Below, one piece after another: positions 8,676 to 18,478 of a DNA stretch of 64,000 nucleotides. Within the stretch, counting starts at the first letter, position 1. Each line of letters opens with the position of its first letter. The stretch spans positions 248,001-312,000 of the forward strand of contig NZ_JAAIXY010000007.1 in assembly GCF_010894455.1 (NCBI RefSeq), in the 5' to 3' direction. The position numbers and the translations under genes are program-made. The DNA comes from Myxococcus eversor. GTDB taxonomy: Bacteria; Myxococcota; Myxococcia; Myxococcales; Myxococcaceae. A model generated the notes under the pieces. The model saw nothing but the letters and a program-made list of their open reading frames with translations. It was not told the DNA's origin and searched no databases.

Positions 8676-9812
8676 ATGTCGTCCCCTTCCATCTCCATCC
8701 TCAGCGCCGAGGAGCTTCGGCGCGCGCTGTCCGTTCGTGATTTGACCGACCCCGCTTCCGGCCCCCATGCCCTGCAGCAGTTGGTGGCCTCCGCGCTGGC
8801 CGCCCTGCGCTCCGCGTGGGGCTGCGACGTCCTCCTCCACCGACGGAGTCCCGTCGTCTCCATCGCCGACAACTACGACCGGCTCCACTACCCGCCGGGC
8901 GGCGTGGCCCGCGACGCGCGCTACACCCGGTACGTCTGCGACACGGCGCTGTTGCGCTCGCAGACCTCCGCCATGATTCCGGCGGTGCTGCGCGAGCTGG
9001 CCGCGGCTCCACCGGACGACGTGCTGCTGGCGTGTCCGGGCCTCGTCTACCGCCGCGACTGCATCGACCGGCTGCACACCGGCGAGCCGCACCAGATGGA
9101 CCTCTGGCGCGTGCGACGAGGGCCGCCCCTCACGCCCAAAGACTTGCGACAGATGATTGCCACCGTGGTGGGCGCACTGCTGCCCGGGCGAGAAACACGC
9201 CTCACCGACGCCGTGCACCCATACACGACGGACGGGCTCCAGGTGGACGTGCGCGAGGGCGACGAGTGGGTGGAGATTGGCGAGTGTGGCCTCGCCCTGC
9301 CCGCGCTCCTCTCGGAGAGCGGACTGGAGGCAGGGCCCGTCACCGGGCTCGCCATGGGCCTGGGGATGGACCGCATCCTGATGTTGCGCAAGGGCCTGGA
9401 CGACATCCGCCTGTTGCGCTCCACGAACCCGCGAATCGCCACCCAGTTGTTGGATTTGGAGCCCTACCGCCCGGTGTCGTCGATGCCAGCGGTGCGCCGG
9501 GACATGTCGCTCGTCATCGACGAGGGCCGGACGTCCGAGGAGCTGGGGGACAGGGTGCGCGCCGCGCTCGGTGAGCGGGCGGAGCTGGTGGAGAGCGTGG
9601 AAGTCGTCACGGAGACGCCCTACGCCGCGCTGCCTCCCAGTGCCGTGAAGCGACTGGCGCTTCGGGCCGACCAGAAGAACGTGCTGCTCCGGGTGGTGCT
9701 GCGCGCGCTGGAGCGCACGCTGACGCATGACGAGTGCAACGTCCTGCGCGACGACATCTACGCGGCGCTGCACCAGGGCACCACGTGGGAGTGGGCCGCG
9801 CGACCTCACTGA
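8676..9812 (+). CDS. srmL: PheS-like class II ligase fused to an FDX-ACB anticodon-binding-type domain
   Basis: 378 residues from ATG 8676. Residues about 1-265 are a class II aminoacyl-tRNA synthetase core closest to phenylalanyl-tRNA synthetase alpha. Motif 2 is VYRRDCIDRLHTGEPHQMD (PheRS has RRDxxDxxHxxxFHQ), and motif 3 is GLGMDRILMLRKGLDDIRLL. Residues about 275-378 are an FDX-ACB domain, found in PheT and in single-chain mitochondrial PheRS (RPVSSMPAVRRDMSLVID, then ALERTLTHDECN). It lacks the N-terminal coiled coil of bacterial PheS, and no pheT lies nearby, so it is not the housekeeping enzyme. From memory, public annotation uses the name 'PheS-related mystery ligase SrmL' for such proteins; I cannot verify that assignment here. 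The substrate is unknown. Confidence 0.85.
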   Translation: MSSPSISILSAEELRRALSVRDLTDPASGPHALQQLVASALAALRSAWGCDVLLHRRSPVVSIADNYDRLHYPPGGVARDARYTRYVCDTALLRSQTSAMIPAVLRELAAAPPDDVLLACPGLVYRRDCIDRLHTGEPHQMDLWRVRRGPPLTPKDLRQMIATVVGALLPGRETRLTDAVHPYTTDGLQVDVREGDEWVEIGECGLALPALLSESGLEAGPVTGLAMGLGMDRILMLRKGLDDIRLLRSTNPRIATQLLDLEPYRPVSSMPAVRRDMSLVIDEGRTSEELGDRVRAALGERAELVESVEVVTETPYAALPPSAVKRLALRADQKNVLLRVVLRALERTLTHDECNVLRDDIYAALHQGTTWEWAARPH

Positions 9813-9839
9813 AGGCCGCGCGGCGCCAGGGCCTGACGC

Positions 9840-11369
9840 TCAGACCTTGTAGAGCAGGTCCATGTACTTCTTGAGCAAGTCGCTCACCATGCCCCGGAAG
9901 GGGACGGCGGCCGCCATGCCGTAGACGGGCGCCATCGTCCCCTTCTCGCCGGGGTGGGCCTTCACGTGCTCCACCGCCTCGCGCAGGTCCGTGAGGAAGC
10001 GCTCCGCCACGCCCGGCTGCGCGTGCCGCAGCGTGACGCACAGGTGCACCGCCGCGGGCTTGTGCAGGCCATTGAGGCTCCACCCGCGCTCGCCCATCCG
10101 CTCCATCACCTTGAAGATGTCCAGCGTCTCGGAGCCGAAGGCGATGACGAACAGCGGGTCTCCCAGCACGTGCAGCTCGGGAACGGCGCGGATGCCCTGC
10201 TTGAGCACATCCGCCGTGTCCAGGATGCGGCGCGTGGCCTCCAGGTAGCCCTGCTCCCCCATGCTCACCAATGACGCCCACGCGACGGCGATGAGGGCGC
10301 CGGGGCGACTGCCGGAGAAGGTGGGCGAGAAGTAGATACCGCCGGGCCACTCGGTGGCGGTGAAGTACTGGTGCGAGCGCAGCGCCGTGCCCCGGTAGAG
10401 CACCACCGACGAGCCCTTCGCCGCGTACCCGAACTTGTGCGTATCCACGGACATGGACGTCACGCCCGGCAGCCGGAAGTCGAAGGGCGGCACCTGACGC
10501 CCCAGCGTGCGCGCGAAGGGCAACACGAAGCCGCCCAGGCACGCGTCCGTGTGGAAGCCCAGGCGCTTCTTGCGCGCCAGCTCCGACAAGTCGGCGATGG
10601 GGTCGATGACGCCATGGGGAAAGCCCGGCGCGGAGCCGATGAGGAGGATGGTGTTGCGATTGATGGCCTTGCGCGTCGCCGCCACGTCCGCGCGGAAGTC
10701 CGGCCCCACCGGCACGCGCACCATCTTCACGCCGAAGTAGTGCGCCGCCTTGTCGAAGGCCGGGTGCGCGCTGGAGGGCGCCACCATCTCCGGCTTCGAG
10801 ATTCCCTTCGTCTCCCGGGCCCAATCCCGGTACGTCTTCACCGCGAGCATGATGCTCTCGGTGCCACCCGACGACATGGAGCCGCAGACGTGCTCGGCGG
10901 GCACCTTCCCCGCGTTGGCGGCATCCGCGCCCAGCATGCTCGCCGCCATGGCGACGACTTCCGCCTCGAACTTGGTGGCGCTGGGCCACAGGTCCGCGTG
11001 CAGCGGGTTGCTCTGCGAGTGCAGCCCGTAGACGCGGTTGAGGAAGTCGATGTGCTCCTGGTCCCCGTTGTAGACGGCGCCGGACACCTTGCCGTCCCGC
11101 CAGCGCTCCTCCTCCTGCGCCTCCAGCGCCTGCAGCTCGCGCAGCACCTCCTCGCGCGAGCGGCCCGTCACCGGCAGCCGCTCGAAGGCGGGCATCTTCC
11201 CCCGGTAGGGCTTGAGGCTCCCCTCCAGCTCGGACAACAGCGTGTCCGTCTCCTTCGACAGCAGGTCACGTACCACCGGCACGGCCTTGAGGTAGCGCTC
11301 CGCCGCCGACAGCAACCGGGGAGGGACATGGTTCAGCAGCTTGAGCGACTTCGGGTCTGGCAATGCCAT
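9840..11369 (-). CDS. PLP-dependent lyase/decarboxylase, sphingosine-1-phosphate-lyase-like
   Basis: 509 residues from ATG 11369. Type-II decarboxylase fold with the PLP-binding Lys312 in [12 protein letters not shown], cofactor-region [16 protein letters not shown], and a His-Asp stretch [14 protein letters not shown]. The order and spacing match sphingosine-1-phosphate lyases, including [19 protein letters not shown] near the N-terminus. The eukaryotic N-terminal transmembrane anchor is missing, so the enzyme should be soluble. The family cleaves phosphorylated sphingoid bases to phosphoethanolamine and a fatty aldehyde. Some myxobacteria make ceramide-type lipids, so this is plausible but not shown. 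It follows the sugar-kinase gene by 15 bp and is surely co-transcribed with it. Confidence 0.82.
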   Translation of the reverse strand: MALPDPKSLKLLNHVPPRLLSAAERYLKAVPVVRDLLSKETDTLLSELEGSLKPYRGKMPAFERLPVTGRSREEVLRELQALEAQEEERWRDGKVSGAVYNGDQEHIDFLNRVYGLHSQSNPLHADLWPSATKFEAEVVAMAASMLGADAANAGKVPAEHVCGSMSSGGTESIMLAVKTYRDWARETKGISKPEMVAPSSAHPAFDKAAHYFGVKMVRVPVGPDFRADVAATRKAINRNTILLIGSAPGFPHGVIDPIADLSELARKKRLGFHTDACLGGFVLPFARTLGRQVPPFDFRLPGVTSMSVDTHKFGYAAKGSSVVLYRGTALRSHQYFTATEWPGGIYFSPTFSGSRPGALIAVAWASLVSMGEQGYLEATRRILDTADVLKQGIRAVPELHVLGDPLFVIAFGSETLDIFKVMERMGERGWSLNGLHKPAAVHLCVTLRHAQPGVAERFLTDLREAVEHVKAHPGEKGTMAPVYGMAAAVPFRGMVSDLLKKYMDLLYKV

Positions 11370-11384
11370 GCGGACTCCTGGGCT

Positions 11385-12983
11385 TCAGGCGCTCCGGGCG
11401 CGGTTGAGGCGCGCGAAGATGGCCTTGTTGCTCTTGTAGAGATTGACGAACTCGCGGAACAACTCGTCGTACATCGCCCGGTTCGCCGGGTCGGGCTCGA
11501 AGGTGCGAGCGATGGGGACGAGCGATGGAATCTCCTCCACCTTCAGCTCGCCCAGCGCCACCGCCGCCTGGAACGCGGCCCCGCGCGCGTTGGCGAGCAC
11601 CGGCTCGTCCACCTGCTGAATCACCCGCCCCAGCACGTCCGCGTGAATCTGGCACCAGAGCGCGGACCGGGCCCCGCCTCCGATGATGCGCAGCGAGTCC
11701 AGCCTGCGTCCGACGAACTGCTCCACATAGGTGAACAGCCAGCGCGAGTTGTAGGCCACGCCCTCCATCACCGCGCGCACCAGGTGCGCTCGCGTCGTCT
11801 TGAGCGACTGGTTGAAGAAGCCCCCGCGCAGTGACTTGTCGTCCACGGGGCTTCGCTCCCCGTTGAGCCAGGGCATGAAGATGAGCTTGTCACTGCCCGC
11901 GGGCACCTTCCCCGCCTCGCGCTCCATCAGCCGGTACACCTCCGCGGAGTCCTCCTCCACCTCCCCGGGCTTGCCGCCCTGGCCATACAGGATGTTGTCC
12001 TTGAGGAAGGTGAGGCAGATGCCCGCGGACTCCTGCTCGTTGGCCAGCAGGTAGCGCCCTGGCAGCGCGGACGGGACGGACGCCATCTGGTGGAACAGGT
12101 CCGACTTCTTGTAGGGCACGTGGCAGCACAGCCAGGAGGACGTGCCCACGCACAGGTGCGCCGCATGGTCCTCCACCGCGCCGGAGCCCACCGCCGCCGC
12201 GAGGATGTCCGGCGCCCCCGACACCACGCGCACGTCCTGGCTCAATCCCAGCTCGCTCGCGGCCTGGGCGCTCAGCGGCCCCAGCACGCTCGCCGCGGGC
12301 ACCAGGTCCGGCAGCTTTTCTCGATGAAGCCCCGCCATCTTCAAGAGCCGCGCGTCGTAGTCGATGCGGTGGAGCGCGCGGTTGTCGGTCACCCAGTGCA
12401 GGGTGATGGAGTCGTACGACGCCGCGAAGCGTCCGCTCAGCCGCAGGTTGAGCCAGTCCTTCGGCTCCAGGAACTTGTAGGTGTCGCGGTAGACGTCGGG
12501 GTGCTCGGCCTGGAGGTAGAGGATGTGGCCCACCGGGTCCTTGCCGGAGAGGCTGGGCACTCCGCCCGTCAGGCGAATCCAGGTCAGCAGGCGCGCGGCG
12601 CCGTAGCCCTCGATGGAAAGCAGTCCACCGGCCGCGCGCTGGACGTGGGGCGCGCCCCGCGAGTCCATCCAGATGAGCGCCGGACGCAGGGGCTTGCCCT
12701 TCGCGTCCACCGCCACGGTGCCGGACCACTGCGCGCCGCAGTTGACGGCGACGATGTCGCGCGCGGCCACCTTCCCCGACTCCAGCAGACGGCGCGTGCC
12801 CCGGACGACGGCGCTCCACCAGGCCTCGGGCTCCTGCTCCGCGCCTCCGTCGGGCAGGAGGTCGAGCGCCAGGGGCTCCACCTCTCCGCCGAGAATCCTG
12901 CCTCGCAGGGTGACGACGGCCAGCTTCACGGCCGAGGTGCCCAGGTCGATGGCCAGGATGGACTTCTCACCTGCTTGGGACAC
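11385..12983 (-). CDS. FGGY-family carbohydrate kinase (xylulokinase-like)
   Basis: 532 residues from GTG 12983, which follows GGAGGG; an in-frame GTG at 13025 would add 14 residues but has no visible ribosome site. FGGY landmarks are the phosphate-1 loop ILAIDLGTSAVKLAVV at the N-terminus, the WMDSRGA substrate region, VSGAPDILAAAVGSGA, the catalytic-Asp region of the second domain, and RIIGGGARSALWCQIHADVLG (adenosine-binding). Closest in pattern to xylulokinases and their uncharacterised relatives. The product would be a phosphorylated polyol or ketose. It is 15 bp upstream of the PLP lyase gene, which suggests that the lyase acts on a phosphorylated compound supplied by, or related to, this kinase's product. 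Confidence 0.83.
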   Translation of the reverse strand: MSQAGEKSILAIDLGTSAVKLAVVTLRGRILGGEVEPLALDLLPDGGAEQEPEAWWSAVVRGTRRLLESGKVAARDIVAVNCGAQWSGTVAVDAKGKPLRPALIWMDSRGAPHVQRAAGGLLSIEGYGAARLLTWIRLTGGVPSLSGKDPVGHILYLQAEHPDVYRDTYKFLEPKDWLNLRLSGRFAASYDSITLHWVTDNRALHRIDYDARLLKMAGLHREKLPDLVPAASVLGPLSAQAASELGLSQDVRVVSGAPDILAAAVGSGAVEDHAAHLCVGTSSWLCCHVPYKKSDLFHQMASVPSALPGRYLLANEQESAGICLTFLKDNILYGQGGKPGEVEEDSAEVYRLMEREAGKVPAGSDKLIFMPWLNGERSPVDDKSLRGGFFNQSLKTTRAHLVRAVMEGVAYNSRWLFTYVEQFVGRRLDSLRIIGGGARSALWCQIHADVLGRVIQQVDEPVLANARGAAFQAAVALGELKVEEIPSLVPIARTFEPDPANRAMYDELFREFVNLYKSNKAIFARLNRARSA

Positions 12984-13152
12984 ACGGCCCTCCGAGCCGG
13001 GATGAGGGGATGCCGTCGACGTCACGGCGCCCGGACTCTAGGAAGCGCGTCGCGCCTCCCGCCATCCACAACGCATGGCAAGGGCGCTTTTCTGAACGCC
13101 TGGGCCCCACGCGCGCCCATGGTGTTAGCCTGCGCCGATTCCTGGGGGTGGC

Positions 13153-14649
13153 ATGCGCCGGTTCTTCGTCAGCGCGAGGGCACTGTGGCAGCGGCACCCG
13201 GTGGCGCTGGGCATCGCGGTGACGTTCACGCTCAGCCTGCTGCTGCGGTGGCTGTATCTCCAGTCGGCGCCGGACCGCGCGTGGCCCTTCTCCATCTTCT
13301 TCTACGGCGACGCGCGCTTCTTCCACGCGTACGCGCTGGAGCATGTGAGAGGCACCGAGGGCCCCGCCACCCTGCCCTACCACCCGCCCCTGTTCCCCTG
13401 GCTCCTGGGCGTGCTGTACCGCGTGCTGGGTGAACCCCAGGGCAACGCCTATCCGTACAAGCTGTGCCTCGCCGCGCTGAGCGCCGCCACGGTGGCGCTG
13501 TCCTGGGCCTGGTGGCGCACGCTGCTGGGCACCGCGTGGAGCTTCGTCGGCGCGGCCCTCTTCGCCTCCAGCTTCGGCTGGCTGGTGCTCTCCACCACGT
13601 ACAGCAACGAGGTCCTCTACGCCCTCTTCCTGTCCGCCACCCTCGCGCTCGTCCTGCGCCACAAGGCGGGCCCGAGCTGGGGCGGCGCCGCGCTCCTGGG
13701 CCTCGTCATGGGCCTGGGCTCGCTCACCCGCGCCGAGCACCTGTACCTGTGGCCCTTCCTGCTCGCGTGGGCCTGGCTGTACCGGGGCTCGACGCCGCTG
13801 CCAAGGCTCGCCACGCGCTGGGGCGCCGCGGCGCTCGTCTGCGCCCTGGTGCTCGCGCCCTGGGCCGTGCGCAACGCGCGGGTGCTCGGCGAGCTGAACG
13901 CGAGCACGCCGACGCTGGAGCCGCTGCCGGTGCTCGCGCCCGTCACCGCCTACGGCCCCATCAACTTCGCCATGGCGAACCACGCCCGCGCCACCGGTGG
14001 CTTCACGCCGGACTCCGTCAACCAGTTGGGCCAGGAGGGCCACCTGGACGTGGCCAACCCCGCCCAGCGCGAGCTCCTGCTGCACGGCTACGCGGTGGGC
14101 CTCGAGTGGATGCGCGAGCACCCCGCGGACGCCGCGCGCCTCTGGAGCACCAAACTCTCGCGCTGGCTGGACGGACTGAGCCTGGGCTTGGGCGCCTCCA
14201 ACCTCCCCTCGGGCCTGAGCGGCGCGCGCGCCCCGATGGACCTCTTCGTCCCCGAGGGCACGGGGCTGAAGTGGCCGCTCTTCGCGCTGCTCGTCGCGGG
14301 CGCGGCGCTGTCCCTCACCCGGCCCTGGCGCGAGTTCAGCCTGCTCACCCTCGTCGTCCTCCACCGCGCGCTCATCACCGTCGCCTTCTTCGGCTACACG
14401 CGCGGCCTGCTCACCATCTTCCCCGCGCTCGTTCCGCTGCTGCTCTTGCCGCTCGTCGTCCTCACCGCGCGCCGCCCCGCATGGGCCACGCGCGTGCCCG
14501 CGCTCGCGGCGGTGCTGCTCCTGCTCTTGTGGGTGGAGGCCGGAGCGCTGGCGCTCGGCGCGCCTCGCGGCTTCATGGCCAGCGGAAGCACCGACAGCGC
14601 CAGCGGCAAGCTCATCCAGGATGACTGGGTGCGCATCTGGCCGCGCTGA
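13153..14649 (+). CDS. polytopic membrane glycosyltransferase, ArnT/PMT (GT-C) type
   Basis: 498 residues with about 10-12 hydrophobic segments. The first segment (VALGIAVTFTLSLLLRWLYL) is followed by a periplasmic loop with FFYGDARFFHAYALEH, which places an Asp where GT-C enzymes keep their catalytic acid (DxxYY/DE-type loop), and YHPPLFPWLLGVLYRVLG. These enzymes move a sugar from a polyprenyl-phosphate donor to lipid, protein or glycan on the outer face of the inner membrane. Start ATG 13153 after GGGGGTGG. Divergent from the kinase/lyase pair. Acceptor and donor are unknown. Confidence 0.75.
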   Translation: MRRFFVSARALWQRHPVALGIAVTFTLSLLLRWLYLQSAPDRAWPFSIFFYGDARFFHAYALEHVRGTEGPATLPYHPPLFPWLLGVLYRVLGEPQGNAYPYKLCLAALSAATVALSWAWWRTLLGTAWSFVGAALFASSFGWLVLSTTYSNEVLYALFLSATLALVLRHKAGPSWGGAALLGLVMGLGSLTRAEHLYLWPFLLAWAWLYRGSTPLPRLATRWGAAALVCALVLAPWAVRNARVLGELNASTPTLEPLPVLAPVTAYGPINFAMANHARATGGFTPDSVNQLGQEGHLDVANPAQRELLLHGYAVGLEWMREHPADAARLWSTKLSRWLDGLSLGLGASNLPSGLSGARAPMDLFVPEGTGLKWPLFALLVAGAALSLTRPWREFSLLTLVVLHRALITVAFFGYTRGLLTIFPALVPLLLLPLVVLTARRPAWATRVPALAAVLLLLLWVEAGALALGAPRGFMASGSTDSASGKLIQDDWVRIWPR

Positions 14650-14731
14650 CCCGCGACAACCTGTCAATAATATTCTGATGAGAGTGGCACACTTCCATGC
14701 TCCGCGCCATAGCGGTATTCACTTATAGTGC

Positions 14732-14755
14732 GCCAACGTGTTGGCCAGTCAACAC
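14732..14755. promoter_or_regulatory. overlapping palindromes upstream of the metalloprotease gene
   Basis: GCCAAC-GT-GTTGGC (14732-14745) overlaps GTGTTG-N6-CAACAC (14738-14755), both perfect. They lie about 160 bp upstream of the metalloprotease start in a 265-bp AT-richer intergenic region (14650-14914). They could be an operator for a dimeric regulator, or mutually exclusive hairpins. No confident -35/-10 pair was recognised beside them. Confidence 0.45.
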
Positions 14756-14914
14756 TTCGGGCCCATGAAATTCCTAGGGATCCAGTTTCAATGGGATGGC
14801 TGGGAATAAGGCATATTCATTTTTTAGTGAGGCATCAGTAAGGCGTCTGCGGGCTCCGTCTGTCTGGGAGCCACCTCGGGTCCGACCCTCGGGACCCCCA
14901 TAGAGGAGAACTGC

Positions 14915-17900
14915 ATGCGCCACTCCAAGGTGTCAGCAGCATGTCTTGCCTTGCTCGTGTCAGCGACGAGCTGGGCGGTGCAACCCCCCGACAAGGGGCA
15001 GAGCGCCATCGCCAGCAAGGCGTTCTACAAGCCTGAGTTCTACCTGCCCATCCAGAACACCCCGCTGGAGCAGGCCGCGCGGACCATGGCCAAGGAGACG
15101 TCCGCGGGCTGGGACGACTTCTTCGCCCGCAACGGGAAGGACTTCCGCGTCCACATCGACCCCCGCACCGGCACCCCGTCTGGCATCGAGGGCTCTGTTC
15201 CCCTCATCCCCGGCAAGGGCTTCCGCAACAACGTGACGCTGGACGGCGTGCGTGAGTCCATCGGCCGCTCCGTGGCGGACGTGGACGAGTCCGTCATCGG
15301 CGACCTGGTCTTCAAGTTCATCGCCGACAACCAGTCCGCGTTCAACATCGACCTGATGCAGCTGGGCGCGCCCCGCGTCTCGCGCGTCAACGAGAACCTG
15401 TGGCAGGTCCACATCCAGCAGGTGGTCAACGGCCTGACGGTGCGCCACGCGCGCATCGCCGCCACCATCAGCCACGGCAACCTCATCCTCATCGGCACCG
15501 AGGCGTGGGCCAACGTCGGCATCGACACGCGCCCGGCGCTCGCGCCGAACGACGCGCTCATCTCGGGCAACGGCTTCGTCGGCCTCAATGCCAGCCAGCA
15601 GGAGCTCTGGCAGCAGCCCACGCTGGAGATCGCCCCCATGGCGCCCCAGGGTGAGTCGTTCGCCGGCGCCACGGGCACCGGCTACGAGCATCGCCTGGTC
15701 TACGCCTACGGCTTCCAGGACCCCGCGGCCCACCAGCGCTGGAAGGTGACGGTGGATGCGGCCTCCGGCGAGACGCTCGCCATCGAGGACGACAACCACT
15801 ACTTCGACGCGCAGATCCAGGGCGGCATCTACCCGTCCACCAACATCGGCACCTGCGTGGACAACACGGTGTGCGGCACGATGAAGCCCAACTCGCCCAT
15901 GCCCTGGGCGAACACGGGCCTCACCTCGCCCAACAACTTCACGGACGGCGCGGGCATCTTCGCCTACAGCTCCGGCACCACGGCCACCACGCTGTCCGGC
16001 CGCTATGTCCGCGTGTCGGATACCTGCGGCGCGATCAACGTCAGCTCCACCACGGGCAACATCGCCCTGGGCGGCGTGAACAACGACCACGATTGCCTCG
16101 CGGCCGGGGGCAACACCCCCGCGTCGCGCTCCAGCTTCTACGAGCTGAACAAGCTGGCCGAGCAGGCCCGCGGCTACCTGCCGGCCAACACCTGGCTGTC
16201 CAGCCAGCTCCCGGCGAACGTCAACATCAACAGCACCTGCAACGCCTTCTGGAACGGCTCTTCCGTCAACTTCTACCGCAGCGGCGGTGGCTGCCGGAAC
16301 ACCGGTGAGATTGGCGCCGTGTTCGACCACGAGTGGGGCCATGGCCTGGATAACTTCGACGCGAACGGCGTGCTGTCGAACTCCAGCGAGGGCTACGCGG
16401 ACATCGCGGCCATCTACCGCCTGCAGACCTCGTGCGTGGGCTACGGCTTCTTCCAGACCGGCAGCCGTGGCTGCGGTGTGACGCCGGACGGCACCGGACA
16501 GAACCAGAACGAGTCGCAGGTGGGCACCGCGTGGTGCAACACCAAGTGCTCCGGCGTGCGTGACGCGGACTGGAAGGCCGCCACGTACGGCGGCGTCGCC
16601 GCTCCTCCCGCCACCCCGCAGAACTTCGTGTGCCCCAACTGCAGCTCCGGCACCGGCCCGTGCAGCCGTCAGGTCCACTGCGCCGCCTCGCCCGCGCGTC
16701 AGGCCGCCTGGGACCTGGTCAAGATCGACCTGGCCGGCGCGCCGTTCAACTACGACGACAACAACGCGTTCATCGTCGGCAACAAGCTGTTCTACCAGGG
16801 CAGCGGCAACGTGGGCGCGTGGCACTCCTGCAACTGCACCGGCGGCACGTCCGACGGCTGCGGCTCCACCAACGGCTACATGCAGTGGCTGGCGGCGGAT
16901 GACGACAACGGCAACCTGAACGACGGCACGCCGCACATGACGGCCATCCACGCCGCGTTCGCCCGCCACAACATCGCCTGTAACACCATCGCCCCGGTGA
17001 ACTCCGGCTGTTCGGGCGCCCCCACGGCGAAGCCCACGCACACCGCCACCCCGGGTGACGGTCAGATTGCCCTGAACTGGACGGCCTCTTCTGGCGCCAG
17101 CCAGTACTGGGTGATGAAGACCGAGGGCATGGGCTGTGACTTCGGCAAGGCGAAGGTCGCCACCGTGTCCGGCACCACGTACACGGATACCGAGGTCGCC
17201 AACGGCCGCGAGTACTGCTACTCCATCGTCCCCGCGTCCACGAACGCGTGCTACGGCCCGGCGAGCACCTGCTCGTGCGCCACGCCGGCCTGCACCGCGC
17301 CGGGTCTCGCCACCCTGTCCAGCCCCAGCAACGGTGCCACCGGCGCGGAGCTGGCCGCGGTGCTCGACTGGTCGGACGTGTCCGGTGCCTCCACCTACGA
17401 GGTCCAGGTCTCCACCAGCCCGACGTTCGCGACGGTGACGGCCTCGGCCAACTCGCTGGTCTCCAGCACCTGGACGGTGTCCCCGGCGCTGAACGTCAAC
17501 ACCACCTACTACTGGCGGGTGAGGGCGAACAACTCGTGCGGTGGCGTGGGCGAGTGGTCCAACGCGTTCAGCTACACCACGCGCGGCTGCACGACGCTGT
17601 CGGCGCCCACGCTGTCCACTCCGGCGGACGGGGCCACGGGCGTCGCCACGTCGGCGGCGCTGGACTGGTCGGATGTCGCGAGCGCGGCGAGCTACGTGGT
17701 CGAGGTGGCCACGGACTCCGCGTTCACCAACATCGTCCGCACCGGCACCGGTCTGACGGCCAGCAACTGGACCGTGACTCCGGCCCTGTCGAGCGCCACG
17801 TCGTACTTCTGGCGGGCCCGCGCGGCGGACGTCTGCGGCGTCAGCCCCAACAGCACCGCTCGCACCTTCACCACCAGCACGGTCTGCACGCCCGCGCTGG

Positions 17901-18478
17901 CCACGTTCAACACCACGCTCCAGGCGCCGACGTGCGGCAACGTCTGCGGCTGCGACACCGGCACCACGCTGGTCAACGGCCGCGGCACGCTCTCCACGGG
18001 CACCGAGCCGAACCAGCCGAACACCATCAACGACTCGTGCGCGGATGGCACGACCGGCACCTACCACGTCGACGAGAGCATCGACCGGGTGGTCATCAAG
18101 ACGACGGACCAGGGCGCCTTCGCCGTCGGCAAGCAGGTGACGGTGGAAGTCACCGTGTGGTGCTGGGGGACGACGGACTTCTTCGACCTCTACTACACGA
18201 CGAACGCGTCCGCTCCGGCCTGGACGGCGCTGACCACCAACATCGCCTGCACCGGGACGGGCGCGCGGACCTTCACGCACACGTTCAACCTGGGCGCCAC
18301 GGCGGGCACGCACGCCATCCGTCCGCAGTTCCGCTTCAGCGGGACGGCGAGCTCGTGCACCTCCGGTGGCTACAACGACCGTGACGACATGGTCTTCTCG
18401 GTCGGCACGTCCGTGGCCGCCGTGGACACCGGCAAGTCGGCCACCTCGCAGGGCCGCGCGGCCCCCGCGGGTCGCTGA
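14915..18478 (+). CDS. large secreted zinc metalloprotease with FnIII-like C-terminal repeats
   Basis: 1187 residues with a Sec signal (SAACLALLVSATSWAV). Residues about 20-300 are a propeptide resembling the FTP/PepSY region of thermolysin- and fungalysin-type enzymes (WQVHIQQVVNGLTVRHARIAA). The catalytic site is H472-E473-W-G-H476, followed by SEGYADI with Glu492 as a likely third zinc ligand. The middle is Cys-rich. Three FnIII-like modules span roughly residues 700-1000 (LDWSDVSGASTYEVQVSTSP; LDWSDVASAASYVVEVATDS), then a C-terminal domain of about 150 residues (TTDFFDLYYTTNASAPAW). The role is probably extracellular protein digestion during predation or development. The ribosome site GAGGAGAA supports ATG 14915. 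Confidence 0.87.
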   Translation: MRHSKVSAACLALLVSATSWAVQPPDKGQSAIASKAFYKPEFYLPIQNTPLEQAARTMAKETSAGWDDFFARNGKDFRVHIDPRTGTPSGIEGSVPLIPGKGFRNNVTLDGVRESIGRSVADVDESVIGDLVFKFIADNQSAFNIDLMQLGAPRVSRVNENLWQVHIQQVVNGLTVRHARIAATISHGNLILIGTEAWANVGIDTRPALAPNDALISGNGFVGLNASQQELWQQPTLEIAPMAPQGESFAGATGTGYEHRLVYAYGFQDPAAHQRWKVTVDAASGETLAIEDDNHYFDAQIQGGIYPSTNIGTCVDNTVCGTMKPNSPMPWANTGLTSPNNFTDGAGIFAYSSGTTATTLSGRYVRVSDTCGAINVSSTTGNIALGGVNNDHDCLAAGGNTPASRSSFYELNKLAEQARGYLPANTWLSSQLPANVNINSTCNAFWNGSSVNFYRSGGGCRNTGEIGAVFDHEWGHGLDNFDANGVLSNSSEGYADIAAIYRLQTSCVGYGFFQTGSRGCGVTPDGTGQNQNESQVGTAWCNTKCSGVRDADWKAATYGGVAAPPATPQNFVCPNCSSGTGPCSRQVHCAASPARQAAWDLVKIDLAGAPFNYDDNNAFIVGNKLFYQGSGNVGAWHSCNCTGGTSDGCGSTNGYMQWLAADDDNGNLNDGTPHMTAIHAAFARHNIACNTIAPVNSGCSGAPTAKPTHTATPGDGQIALNWTASSGASQYWVMKTEGMGCDFGKAKVATVSGTTYTDTEVANGREYCYSIVPASTNACYGPASTCSCATPACTAPGLATLSSPSNGATGAELAAVLDWSDVSGASTYEVQVSTSPTFATVTASANSLVSSTWTVSPALNVNTTYYWRVRANNSCGGVGEWSNAFSYTTRGCTTLSAPTLSTPADGATGVATSAALDWSDVASAASYVVEVATDSAFTNIVRTGTGLTASNWTVTPALSSATSYFWRARAADVCGVSPNSTARTFTTSTVCTPALATFNTTLQAPTCGNVCGCDTGTTLVNGRGTLSTGTEPNQPNTINDSCADGTTGTYHVDESIDRVVIKTTDQGAFAVGKQVTVEVTVWCWGTTDFFDLYYTTNASAPAWTALTTNIACTGTGARTFTHTFNLGATAGTHAIRPQFRFSGTASSCTSGGYNDRDDMVFSVGTSVAAVDTGKSATSQGRAAPAGR

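Noticed and set aside
14690..14706. Possible sigma-54 promoter TGGCAC...TGCT upstream of the metalloprotease
   Set aside because: Spacing between the GG and GC elements is one base too long for the -24/-12 consensus.
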